A stretch of DNA of 13,169 nucleotides, taken from contig JAUXIQ010000016.1 of assembly GCA_030620925.1 (NCBI GenBank), forward strand, positions 1 to 13,169, read 5' to 3'. Numbering within the stretch: the stretch's first letter is position 1; each line of letters opens with the position of its first letter. Below the pieces are notes generated by a model. That model was not told the origin of the DNA. It did not search any database and saw only the letters and a list, made by a program, of their open reading frames with translations. The DNA comes from JAUXIQ01 sp030620925 [NCBI: Nitrospinota bacterium]. Lineage in GTDB: Bacteria; JAUXIQ01. Position numbers and translations under genes: made by a program. Below are positions 8,098 to 13,169 of this stretch, one piece after another.

Positions 8098-8409
8098 TCA
8101 TTCCTCTTTAACCTGGCCTGCAATGGCGTTTCTCTGGACGTCTACCTTTATCTTCTCGGCGATCTCTATGCTGACCACCGACCCCTTTATATTCAATATT
8201 TTGCCATACATACCGCCGCAAAATAACACCCGGTCGCCCTTTCTCAGGTTCTCTTGCATCATCCTCGTATTCTGCGACCGCTTTTGTTGGGGTCGGATGA
8301 GCAGAAAATAAAAAATCACGAACATTATCATGATGGGGAAGAGAGCGCCTAATCCCCCTTTACCACCTCCCCCACCCGCGCCACCTATAGCGTATGCGAT
8401 ACCAAGCAT
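8098..8409 (-). CDS. yajC: Preprotein translocase subunit YajC
   Basis: Small single-pass inner-membrane protein that copurifies with SecDF. It has 103 residues, normal length. A short N-terminal segment with a glycine-rich stretch (residues 9-21) is followed by one membrane helix (about 22-39). Next comes the family hallmark LLIRPQQKRS (36-45) and a C-terminal cytoplasmic domain containing LRKGDRVLFCGGMYGKI, which matches the usual KGDxVxTxGGxxGxI pattern. ATG 8409 has GGAGGT (8420-8425) 10 bases upstream. It is the first gene of a minus-strand unit running yajC, ATPase, secD, secF. About 117 bases of leader separate it from a good promoter, and that leader contains a terminator-like hairpin. 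Confidence 0.95.
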   Translation of the reverse strand: MLGIAYAIGGAGGGGGKGGLGALFPIMIMFVIFYFLLIRPQQKRSQNTRMMQENLRKGDRVLFCGGMYGKILNIKGSVVSIEIAEKIKVDVQRNAIAGQVKEE

Positions 8410-8442
8410 GATTTTAATTACCTCCCCGTGAAATATTACCTC

Positions 8443-8474
8443 AAAAAATTACCCCGCCTCTCAAAGGGGGGTAA
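8443..8474 (-). terminator. Terminator-like hairpin in the yajC leader (possible attenuator)
   Basis: Read on the minus strand: TTACCCC and CC pair with GG and GGGGTAA around a 7-base loop (TTTGAGA), with one bulged C on the 3' side, then six T residues (8448-8443). This is a textbook intrinsic terminator shape. It lies about 50 bases downstream of the predicted transcription start and 33 bases upstream of the yajC ATG. It could attenuate the sec operon or end a short leader RNA of about 80 bases. A weak competing pairing (GTAAA at 8504-8500 with TTTAC at 8475-8471) could disrupt it. Its function is inference. Confidence 0.55.
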
Positions 8475-8532
8475 ACAGTATGCTCCTTATTCTCAATGCT
8501 TTACACGTTGAAATCCCACTCATTCAACTCTA

Positions 8533-8561
8533 CTTATACCAATATATAATTTAACTGTCAA
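8533..8561 (-). promoter_or_regulatory. Sigma70-type promoter for yajC-ATPase-secD-secF
   Basis: On the minus strand: a perfect TTGACA (8561-8556), a 17-base AT-rich spacer and TATAAG (8538-8533, 5 of 6). The predicted start of transcription is near 8526, leaving about 117 bases of leader before yajC. This is the best promoter match I found in the window. Confidence 0.7.
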
Positions 8562-8699
8562 GGTTTTCGACGAAATACGTGCACAAGCTGCTCGGCAGCT
8601 CTTATAAGTGCTTCACGAAATCCTCCATTTCTTCCCCCACGTTTCCGCTTGATATGTAGTTCTATTTAGCTTAGACTGGGTTTAAGCTGTATTTAAGGT

Positions 8700-8729
8700 T
8701 TAACAGGCCGGCCTTTCGTTTCAGATAAT
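8700..8729 (+). promoter_or_regulatory. Candidate promoter for the first dehydratase-family gene
   Basis: TTAACA (8700-8705, 5 of 6), an 18-base spacer and GATAAT (8724-8729, 5 of 6) predict a start near 8736 and a leader of about 50 bases. The spacer contains the palindrome AGGCCGGCCT. A second candidate, TTGATA (8649-8654) with 17 bases then TAGACT (8672-8677), is weaker at -10. Either or both may be used. Confidence 0.45.
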
Positions 8730-8787
8730 TCTGTCGTCCGGTTAAGGGTGCGGACTACTTAACGTTTCCATGTGAGGAGGATACAAG

Positions 8788-10119
8788 ATGGCGGTTAACG
8801 GCAAGGTCGTGAAAACCACGGCCGTGAAATCCACCGAAACGGCCAAAAAAGCCAACGAATGGGCTAAGATGATGTACTTGAAGGCCATTGAGTCCAGGAA
8901 AGCGGGCAACCCGGTGGCCTGGTGCATGGTGGGCCTACAGACGGAGATAATAGAGGCGTTCGACATAGACGCCGTCTACACGGAAAACTACGCCGCCCTG
9001 ACCGCCGCCAAGCAGCAGGCGGACCCCCTCCTGGAAGCAGCCGAAGCCGACGGCTTCTCAAACCTCATCTGCGGGTATGTACGTACAGGCATCGGCTACT
9101 CGCGCCTGTTCAAAGAGGGAGGCGGCAAAGTACCGGAGAATACACCGCGGGGGGGGATGACGGATCCCTCCATGCTGCTTGCCTGCAGTGCGATCTGCGA
9201 CCCCCGCTTTAAATGGTATCAGGCCCTGGCCAGATACCAGGACACCCCCTACTATTTTTACGACATCGCATATCCATCCCCGGACCAGGACCACGACGAC
9301 CCCATGGTGCGCGATTACTACATCAACTATTCCATCTCCCAGCTAAGAGATTTCACCGCCTTCTGCGCCAAACATACCGGCAAAAAACTGGACGAAGCCT
9401 ACCTCTGGGAGAAGATAAAGATGGCCGAGCAGGTGCACCGCCTCTGGTGGGAGTGCCACGAGCTGCGTAAAGCCGTTCCCTGCCCCATGCCCTCGGGGGA
9501 CATGTTCAGCTGCATCGTGGCCGGCATGTACTATCGCTGCCGCCCTGAGGCCCTGGACTTTTATCAGAATTTGAAAGACGAGCTGACCGACCGCATCGAA
9601 AAGGGCATCGGAGTCATCGAGGACGAACGCTACCGCCTGGTTTGGGGAAGAGGTCTACCCCCCTGGCATAACATGGGCCTCTTCACCTACTTCGAGGACC
9701 ACGGCGCCGTTTTCGTAATCGAGACCATGTACTATCGAGACCAGCCCTACGAAGTGGACATCAAAACCGAAGACCCCATCGAATACCTGGCGCGTCGTAA
9801 CTACGAGTGGGAGGCTATCCGCTGGCGCAAGGCTCAGCAGGGCTGCAAGGACCCCAGCGTGCAGCTCCTCCTCGATTTCATTAAAGATTATAAGGCCGCA
9901 GGAATGGTCATGCACGGGACCAAATCGTGTCGAGCCTTCACTATTGGTCAGATATACTTCAAGAACCTTCTCGAGCACTACGTGAAGATACCCACCCTGT
10001 TCATCGAGAGCGACATGGTTGATGCCCGCGACTATTCTAAAGCCCACACCGAGCAGAAGATTGACGAGTTCATGGAGATGGTGGGTCAGTACCAGCAGAC
10101 AGGCACAGCCGATGATTAA
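8788..10119 (+). CDS. 2-hydroxyacyl-CoA dehydratase / benzoyl-CoA reductase subunit family protein, copy A
   Basis: A 443-residue soluble protein of the HGD-D family (2-hydroxyglutaryl-CoA dehydratase D component; also BcrB/BcrC and FldB/FldC). These are [4Fe-4S] proteins that use a very low-potential electron, supplied by an ASKHA-type activator ATPase, for dehydration or ring reduction. Family-like features are an early Cys in PVAWC (C46), C95 in LICGY, C137 in CDPR, and a C-terminal domain with HGTKSCRA (C381) and PTLFIESDMVDARDYS. C46, C95, C137, C193, C223, C232, C242, C251, C353 and C381 are shared with copy B. ATG 8788 has GAGGAGG upstream. The length is close to BcrB-type subunits. 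No activator, CoA-transferase or substrate-specific gene lies nearby, so the substrate is unknown. Confidence 0.8.
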   Translation: MAVNGKVVKTTAVKSTETAKKANEWAKMMYLKAIESRKAGNPVAWCMVGLQTEIIEAFDIDAVYTENYAALTAAKQQADPLLEAAEADGFSNLICGYVRTGIGYSRLFKEGGGKVPENTPRGGMTDPSMLLACSAICDPRFKWYQALARYQDTPYYFYDIAYPSPDQDHDDPMVRDYYINYSISQLRDFTAFCAKHTGKKLDEAYLWEKIKMAEQVHRLWWECHELRKAVPCPMPSGDMFSCIVAGMYYRCRPEALDFYQNLKDELTDRIEKGIGVIEDERYRLVWGRGLPPWHNMGLFTYFEDHGAVFVIETMYYRDQPYEVDIKTEDPIEYLARRNYEWEAIRWRKAQQGCKDPSVQLLLDFIKDYKAAGMVMHGTKSCRAFTIGQIYFKNLLEHYVKIPTLFIESDMVDARDYSKAHTEQKIDEFMEMVGQYQQTGTADD

Positions 10120-10147
10120 AAGGACCTGTTACTGAAACGAGCTGATT

Positions 10148-10208
10148 GTCATTCTGAGCCCCGCTACCGGCGGGGCTCAGAATCTAGCTGAAAAGGTAAA
10201 AGCCGCAC
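10148..10208. repeat. GTCATTCTGAG-family repeat with a perfect hairpin, copy 1
   Basis: Begins GTCATTCTGAG. It contains a perfect 14-bp stem (10151-10164 with 10170-10183) around a TACCG loop, then AATCT.GC and, 10 bases on, GTAAAAGC. The same order of blocks recurs at 11894-11940. No T-tract follows the stem, so it is more like an intergenic palindromic (REP/MITE-like) element than a simple terminator, though it may stabilise the 3' end of copy A. A reverse AGAATGAC at 10242-10249 mirrors GTCATTCT and may mark the element's other end. Confidence 0.65.
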
Positions 10209-10275
10209 GTTTGGAGGTATTCACTTCGTTTGACTGCGTTTAGAATGACGTAAATTGTATTAGCACCGGATAGTA

Positions 10276-10310
10276 CGGCCGGGCCGGTAAGAGCCCGGTC
10301 TTTTATTTTA
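10276..10310 (+). terminator. Intrinsic terminator between the two dehydratase-family paralogs
   Basis: CCGGGC (10279-10284) pairs with GCCCGG (10293-10298) around an 8-base loop. The stem extends by one G-T and one G-C pair and is followed by TCTTTTATTTTA. It lies 160 bases after copy A and 80 bases before copy B, so copy B probably needs its own promoter or read-through. I see only a weak -10-like TAAAAT (10342-10347) without a good -35. Confidence 0.6.
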
Positions 10311-10389
10311 AAAAAAGTTTCTTTTACTGGAGTAACTGCGCTAAAATAACCCCGCCTACATCTTGATGATCTCACAAGGAGGATAGAAC

Positions 10390-11718
10390 ATGGCAGATAA
10401 CGGTAAAGCAGCGATAACTTCTGCACCCAAGGCTACCGAAATAGCCAAAAAGGCCAACGACTGGACGAAGATGATGTATAAGAAAGCTGAGGAATCCAGG
10501 AAGGCGGGAGACCCGGTGGCCTGGTGCATGTGGGGCACCCAACAGGAGATAGTCGAAGCCTTCGGCATCAATACCGTCTTCACCGAAAACTACGCCGCTG
10601 TGGCCGCCGCCAAACAGCAGGCGGACGCGCTCCTGGAAGCCGCCGAATCGGACGGGTTCTCTAACCTCATCTGCAGCTACGTGCGCCTGGGTATTGGCTA
10701 CTCGCGCCTGTACAAAGAACAGGGCAATCAACCACCCAAAGAAGCGGTTCGGGGAGGGATGGCGAAACCCACCATGCTGCTGGCCAGCAGTCTTGCCTGC
10801 GACCCGCGCTACAAGTGGTACCAGGCGCTGGCCCGATACCAGGATACACCATACTATTTTTACGACGTGGTCCACCCGCCCATCGACCAGGACAGGGACG
10901 ACCCGCAGGTGCGTGAGCACTACATCAATTACTCGATCTCTCAGCTCCAGGATTTCGCCGCTTTCTGCTCCAAGCAAACCGGCGAGAAGTTAGACGATGA
11001 ATATCTCTGGGAGAAAATAAGAACCGGCGAAGAGGTGCACCGCCTCTGGTGGGAGTGCCACGAGCTGCGCAAGGCCATCCCCTGTCCCATGCCGACTGAA
11101 GATATGATGAGCTGCATAGTGCCCGGGTTTTTCTATAGCTGCCGGGAGGAATCACGCGATTTCTATGCAGAAATGAAAGAGGAACTGACCCAGCGCGTCG
11201 AACAGGGCATCGGAAGCATCGACGACGAGAAATGTCGCCTGGTCTGGGGCGGAGGGCTTCCCCCATGGCATACTATGGGGATGTTCTCCTATTTCGCCGA
11301 TAAAGGGGGCCTATTCGTGTGCGAGATAGCATACTACCCCTTCGAGCCCTACGAAGTCGAGGTTAAAACCGGCGACCCCCTGGAATATTTAGCAAGACGC
11401 GACTACGAACGGGCAACCATTCGCTGGCGCAGGGCCCAGCAAGGCTGCAAGGACCCCTTAGTCCAGGTGCTGCTCGATTTTATCAAGGACTACCAGGGAG
11501 TCGGGTTGGTGATGCACGGAAGCAAGTCTTGCCGGGCGTCCACCATCGGACAGATTTATAACAAGAACCTGATCCACGAGTCCGTTAAGATACCCACCCT
11601 TTTTCTCGAGAGCGACATGGTGGACACCCGGGATTTTTCCCGAGCGCACACCGAGCAGAAGATAGATGAGTTCATGGTGATGGTGGAACAATTCCAGCGC
11701 ACCGGCGCCCCCGAGTAA
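10390..11718 (+). CDS. 2-hydroxyacyl-CoA dehydratase / benzoyl-CoA reductase subunit family protein, copy B
   Basis: A 442-residue paralog of copy A. The two align without gaps almost to the end, about 70% identical by eye. It has the same family marks: C46 in PVAWC, C95 in LICSY, C137 in CDPR, C381 in HGSKSCRA, and the closing PTLFLESDMVDTRDFS block. Copy B lacks C133 of copy A and has extra cysteines at about 282 (EKCRL) and 311 (FVCEI). ATG 10390 is preceded by AAGGAGG (10377-10383). Alpha and beta subunits of known enzymes in this family are usually far more divergent than these two, so this looks like a later tandem duplication. The products may be two homo-oligomers, a mixed dimer, or enzymes with different substrates. 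Neither an activator ATPase nor a CoA transferase is present in the window. Confidence 0.8.
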   Translation: MADNGKAAITSAPKATEIAKKANDWTKMMYKKAEESRKAGDPVAWCMWGTQQEIVEAFGINTVFTENYAAVAAAKQQADALLEAAESDGFSNLICSYVRLGIGYSRLYKEQGNQPPKEAVRGGMAKPTMLLASSLACDPRYKWYQALARYQDTPYYFYDVVHPPIDQDRDDPQVREHYINYSISQLQDFAAFCSKQTGEKLDDEYLWEKIRTGEEVHRLWWECHELRKAIPCPMPTEDMMSCIVPGFFYSCREESRDFYAEMKEELTQRVEQGIGSIDDEKCRLVWGGGLPPWHTMGMFSYFADKGGLFVCEIAYYPFEPYEVEVKTGDPLEYLARRDYERATIRWRRAQQGCKDPLVQVLLDFIKDYQGVGLVMHGSKSCRASTIGQIYNKNLIHESVKIPTLFLESDMVDTRDFSRAHTEQKIDEFMVMVEQFQRTGAPE

Positions 11719-11780
11719 AAAGCATCAAAAACTCGAGGGAACCTTTTTGAACCCCGCTTTTCGAGAGACTGGGATTTGGT

Positions 11781-11809
11781 GTAGGGGCGGGTTTCAAACC
11801 CGCCCCTAC
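11781..11809. repeat. GTAG...CTAC palindromic unit 1
   Basis: A 29-base near-perfect palindrome: 14-bp arms beginning GTAGGGGCGGGTTT around a single central C. It is followed by GATAGCTGCTGTTTTCGC, a flank that recurs after unit 3 at 12029. Such dispersed palindromes are familiar in intergenic regions of anaerobe genomes, but I cannot assign this one to a named family. Confidence 0.75.
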
Positions 11810-11853
11810 GATAGCTGCTGTTTTCGCGCCTGAAAGGCCTTCCTACCTCTACC

Positions 11854-11880
11854 GTAGGAGCACGCGGGGATTGTTCCTAC
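11854..11880. repeat. GTAG...CTAC hairpin unit 2 (imperfect)
   Basis: GTAGGAGCA (11854-11862) faces TGTTCCTAC (11872-11880), pairing at 8 of 9 positions plus a G-T wobble, around a 9-base loop. It shares the GTAG/CTAC ends of units 1 and 3 but not their right flank. Confidence 0.5.
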
Positions 11881-11893
11881 AGTCTCATATTAT

Positions 11894-11940
11894 GTCATTC
11901 TGAGCGAAGCGAAGAATCTCGCCTACCCGTAAAAGCACGC
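11894..11940. repeat. GTCATTCTGAG-family repeat, copy 2
   Basis: GTCATTCTGAGCGAAGCGAA and GAATCT are followed 9 bases later by GTAAAAGCACGC. This matches the order of blocks in the 10148-10208 copy, but the long perfect stem of copy 1 is replaced by a short GCGAAGCGAAG core. GTCATTCTGAGCGAAGCGAA is a sequence I recognise as a common dispersed intergenic repeat in environmental bacterial genomes; I cannot check its copy number here. Confidence 0.65.
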
Positions 11941-12000
11941 TTTCTTAATAATGGGTAAACACCCCACCGATCGTGCCTCAAACAAAAGGTCGTCGCGTAG

Positions 12001-12028
12001 GTAGAGACAATTCATGAATTGTCTCTAC
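12001..12028. repeat. GTAG...CTAC palindromic unit 3, perfect with no spacer
   Basis: A 28-base perfect palindrome whose left arm is GTAGAGACAATTCA and whose right arm is its exact complement, with no spacer. It is followed by GATAGACGCTGTTTTCGC, matching the flank of unit 1 at 16 of 18 positions. The outer GTAG/CTAC is kept while the inner arm sequence is entirely different. Confidence 0.75.
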
Positions 12029-12115
12029 GATAGACGCTGTTTTCGCCAAAGCGCGCAGGGGCGGGAGGAAGCTCTTTCGAACAATAATGACATGAGCTGA
12101 GTTAAAAGGGATTTT

Positions 12116-13003
12116 TCAGGGGAGAATCTGTGTGCCGATGCCTTTATCGGTAAAAATCTCCAGAATGAGGGCGTTGTTCACCCTGCCGTCTATGATGTGA
12201 GTTTTTACCACGTCGTTCTCCAGGGCGTTGAGGCAGGCCTGCACCTTGGGCAGCATCCCCCCGGCTATAACACCGCTCCGGGTGAGTTCGTCCACATGGC
12301 TCCTGGTGAGGGTGGAGAGAAGCCGTCCGTCTTTGTCCTCGATACCAGGGACGTCGGTCATGAAAATGAGCTTTTCGGCCTTGAGGGCGGAGGCTATCGC
12401 TTCGGCCACCAGGTCGGCGTTTATATTATAGGATTCGGTGTTATCACCCACGCCTATGGGAGCTATGACGGGGATAAAACCGTTATCCTCCAGCACGTCG
12501 ATGACCTTGGGGTTGACATAGTCCACCTTACCCACCAGCCCCAAGTCCACCGCCTCCTCTCCCCGCTTTGGCTTGAGGATAAGTTTAGAGGCTTTTATAA
12601 GCCCTCCGTCCTTGCCGCAGAGCCCCACCGCGTGGCCGCCATGGTGGTTTATGATAGCCACGATCTCTTTGTTGATTTTGCCCATGAGGACCATCTCCAC
12701 CACATCCATGGTCTCCTGGTCGGTGATCCGCATACCGTCCACGAACTCAGGCTCCTTCCCCAGCTTCTTCATCATTTCCCCCACCTGGGTGCCGCCGCCG
12801 TGGATGATGACGGGATCGATGCCTACATACTTCATGAGGATGACGTCCAGGGCGAAGTCCCGCTCCAAACCCTCGTCTATCATGGCCGCTCCGCCGTACT
12901 TGACCACAAAGGTCTTGCCGAAGAAGGTGCGGATGTAAGGCAGCGCTTCTATGAGAGTTTTAGCTTTGTCCATAGGTATTTTCATGGGCTGTTCAGGGCG
13001 CAT
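12116..13003 (-). CDS. argB: Acetylglutamate kinase
   Basis: Second step of arginine synthesis: phosphorylates N-acetylglutamate with ATP (EC 2.7.2.8), amino acid kinase fold, cytoplasmic. The 295-residue chain has VKYGGAAM (34-41), the acetylglutamate-binding HGGGTQVG (68-75), R92 in MRITD, NINAD (193-197) and IAGGMLPK (246-253). The N-terminal helix ALPYIRTFFGK before the first strand and the C-terminal LEIFTDKGIGT are features of the hexameric, arginine-inhibited type (Thermotoga, Pseudomonas), so feedback inhibition is likely. Possible starts are ATG 13003, 12985 and 12973. None has a clear Shine-Dalgarno sequence, so the start is uncertain by about 10 residues. hslU ends 39 bases upstream on the same strand, suggesting cotranscription. 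Confidence 0.96.
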   Translation of the reverse strand: MRPEQPMKIPMDKAKTLIEALPYIRTFFGKTFVVKYGGAAMIDEGLERDFALDVILMKYVGIDPVIIHGGGTQVGEMMKKLGKEPEFVDGMRITDQETMDVVEMVLMGKINKEIVAIINHHGGHAVGLCGKDGGLIKASKLILKPKRGEEAVDLGLVGKVDYVNPKVIDVLEDNGFIPVIAPIGVGDNTESYNINADLVAEAIASALKAEKLIFMTDVPGIEDKDGRLLSTLTRSHVDELTRSGVIAGGMLPKVQACLNALENDVVKTHIIDGRVNNALILEIFTDKGIGTQILP

Positions 13004-13042
13004 GATTCATGATACGCGATGCAAGGTTCATAATTAAAGGAG

Positions 13043-13169
13043 CTACAGAATATAGCGGCTCAAGTCTTCGTCCTTGGCGATATCCGCAAGTTTTTCCCTG
13101 ACGTAAGCGGCATCGATGGTTATTTCAACTTCTTCGCTTTCCGGCGCCTCGTAAGAGATGTCGTCAAGC
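13043..13169 (-). CDS. hslU: ATP-dependent protease ATPase subunit HslU, C-terminal fragment
   Basis: The minus strand entering from the right edge encodes the last 41 complete codons before TAG at 13045-13043. The residues include [11 protein letters not shown], then [14 protein letters not shown] and the terminus [10 protein letters not shown]. The DEDLSRxIL end is the conserved C-terminus of HslU (ClpY), which inserts between HslV subunits and activates the HslV peptidase. Together they form a cytoplasmic ATP-dependent protease. The AAA+ core lies outside the window. An hslV gene would be expected further right. argB follows after 39 bases on the same strand. Confidence 0.9.
   Translation of the reverse strand, partial: LDDISYEAPESEEVEITIDAAYVREKLADIAKDEDLSRYIL

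Larger units (their letters stand above)
8410..8787. other. Divergent intergenic region between yajC and the first dehydratase-family gene
   Basis: A 378-base gap with no convincing gene on either strand, holding promoters for both directions. On the yajC side are the promoter 8533-8561 and the hairpin 8443-8474. The middle has a small stem, AGCTGC/GCAGCT with a 3-base loop (8586-8600), followed by the palindrome CTTATAAG (8601-8608). On the dehydratase side there are three TTTAA-containing repeats (about 8681-8703) and the 10-base palindrome AGGCCGGCCT (8705-8714), either of which could be an operator. I recognise no known riboswitch or regulator site. Confidence 0.7.
11719..12115. other. 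Gene-free, repeat-rich intergenic region
   Basis: A 397-base gap between the convergent copy B and argB. I find no plausible gene. It holds three GTAG...CTAC hairpin units (11781-11809, 11854-11880, 12001-12028) and one GTCATTCTGAG-family repeat (11894-11940). An 8-base inverted repeat, ATGTCATT (11892-11899) with AATGACAT, lies near the right side. No T-rich intrinsic terminator is obvious for either gene, so these stems may serve as 3' end structures for both. Confidence 0.7.

Noticed and set aside
8082-8123. Longer ATPase reading with start at 8123, overlapping yajC by 26 bases
   Set aside because: ATG 8081 has a well-spaced AGGAG and matches the family N-terminus; the extra 14 residues are only yajC-overlapping read-through.
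8471-8490. Possible leader peptide after the AAGGAG (minus strand) upstream of the yajC hairpin
   Set aside because: No ATG, GTG or TTG at suitable spacing; only a CTG codon with four codons to a stop.
10184-10426. 80-codon minus-strand open frame between the paralogs
   Set aside because: Spans the terminator and the start of copy B; no homology features and no ribosome site.
11725-11750. TCAAAAA...TTTTTGA stem after copy B as a terminator
   Set aside because: A 7-bp stem made almost only of A-T pairs with a 12-base loop; unlikely to be stable.
11781-12028. Series of palindromes as a CRISPR array
   Set aside because: The units differ in arm sequence, spacing is irregular (44 and 120 bases between units), there are no uniform spacers and no cas genes.
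12197-13012. 271-codon plus-strand open frame opposite argB
   Set aside because: Antisense to the full, motif-complete argB; histidine-rich composition reflects the reverse strand.

Overview
The window is a compact bacterial chromosome segment with short gaps, Shine-Dalgarno-led genes and both strands in use. It carries housekeeping genes (arginine biosynthesis, Sec translocase auxiliaries, the HslU protease subunit) around a less ordinary pair of 2-hydroxyacyl-CoA dehydratase-family paralogs. The SecD and YajC sequences, the hslU-argB adjacency and the argD-argG pair recall Desulfobacterota (former Deltaproteobacteria) and related anaerobes. This is a judgement from family resemblance; Chloroflexota (Dehalococcoidia) cannot be excluded. 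The dehydratase family is characteristic of anaerobic metabolism because its Fe-S enzymes are oxygen sensitive.

Layout, left to right. 1-237 (+): 3' end of argD. 287-1492 (+): argG. 1560-3641 (+): a PHP-domain phosphoesterase followed with no gap by a phytoene-desaturase-like FAD oxidoreductase. 8409-3670 (-): a yajC, ABC-class ATPase, secD, secF unit that converges on the FAD gene. It has a good sigma70-type promoter and a terminator-like hairpin in the yajC leader. 8410-8787: divergent promoter region. 8788-10119 and 10390-11718 (+): two paralogs about 70% identical by eye, each with its own strong ribosome binding site, separated by a hairpin repeat and an intrinsic terminator. 11719-12115: a gene-free stretch packed with palindromic repeats. 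13003-12116 (-): argB. 13169-13043 (-): 3' end of hslU.

How they work together: argB, argD and argG act in arginine synthesis (acetylglutamate kinase, acetylornithine aminotransferase, argininosuccinate synthase). They are split between the two ends of the window and face each other. SecD, SecF and YajC form the membrane complex that assists SecYEG-dependent export; the ATPase inserted in their operon is a conserved family of poorly known function. The two dehydratase-family proteins would need a reductive activator ATPase encoded elsewhere, and their substrate cannot be read from sequence.

There is no CRISPR array, tRNA, rRNA, transposase or phage gene. Nothing here is plainly a new defence or mobile system. 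The points most worth a second look are the paralog pair with its regularly spaced extra cysteines, the possible attenuator upstream of yajC, the ATPase in the sec operon, and the palindrome families near argB.
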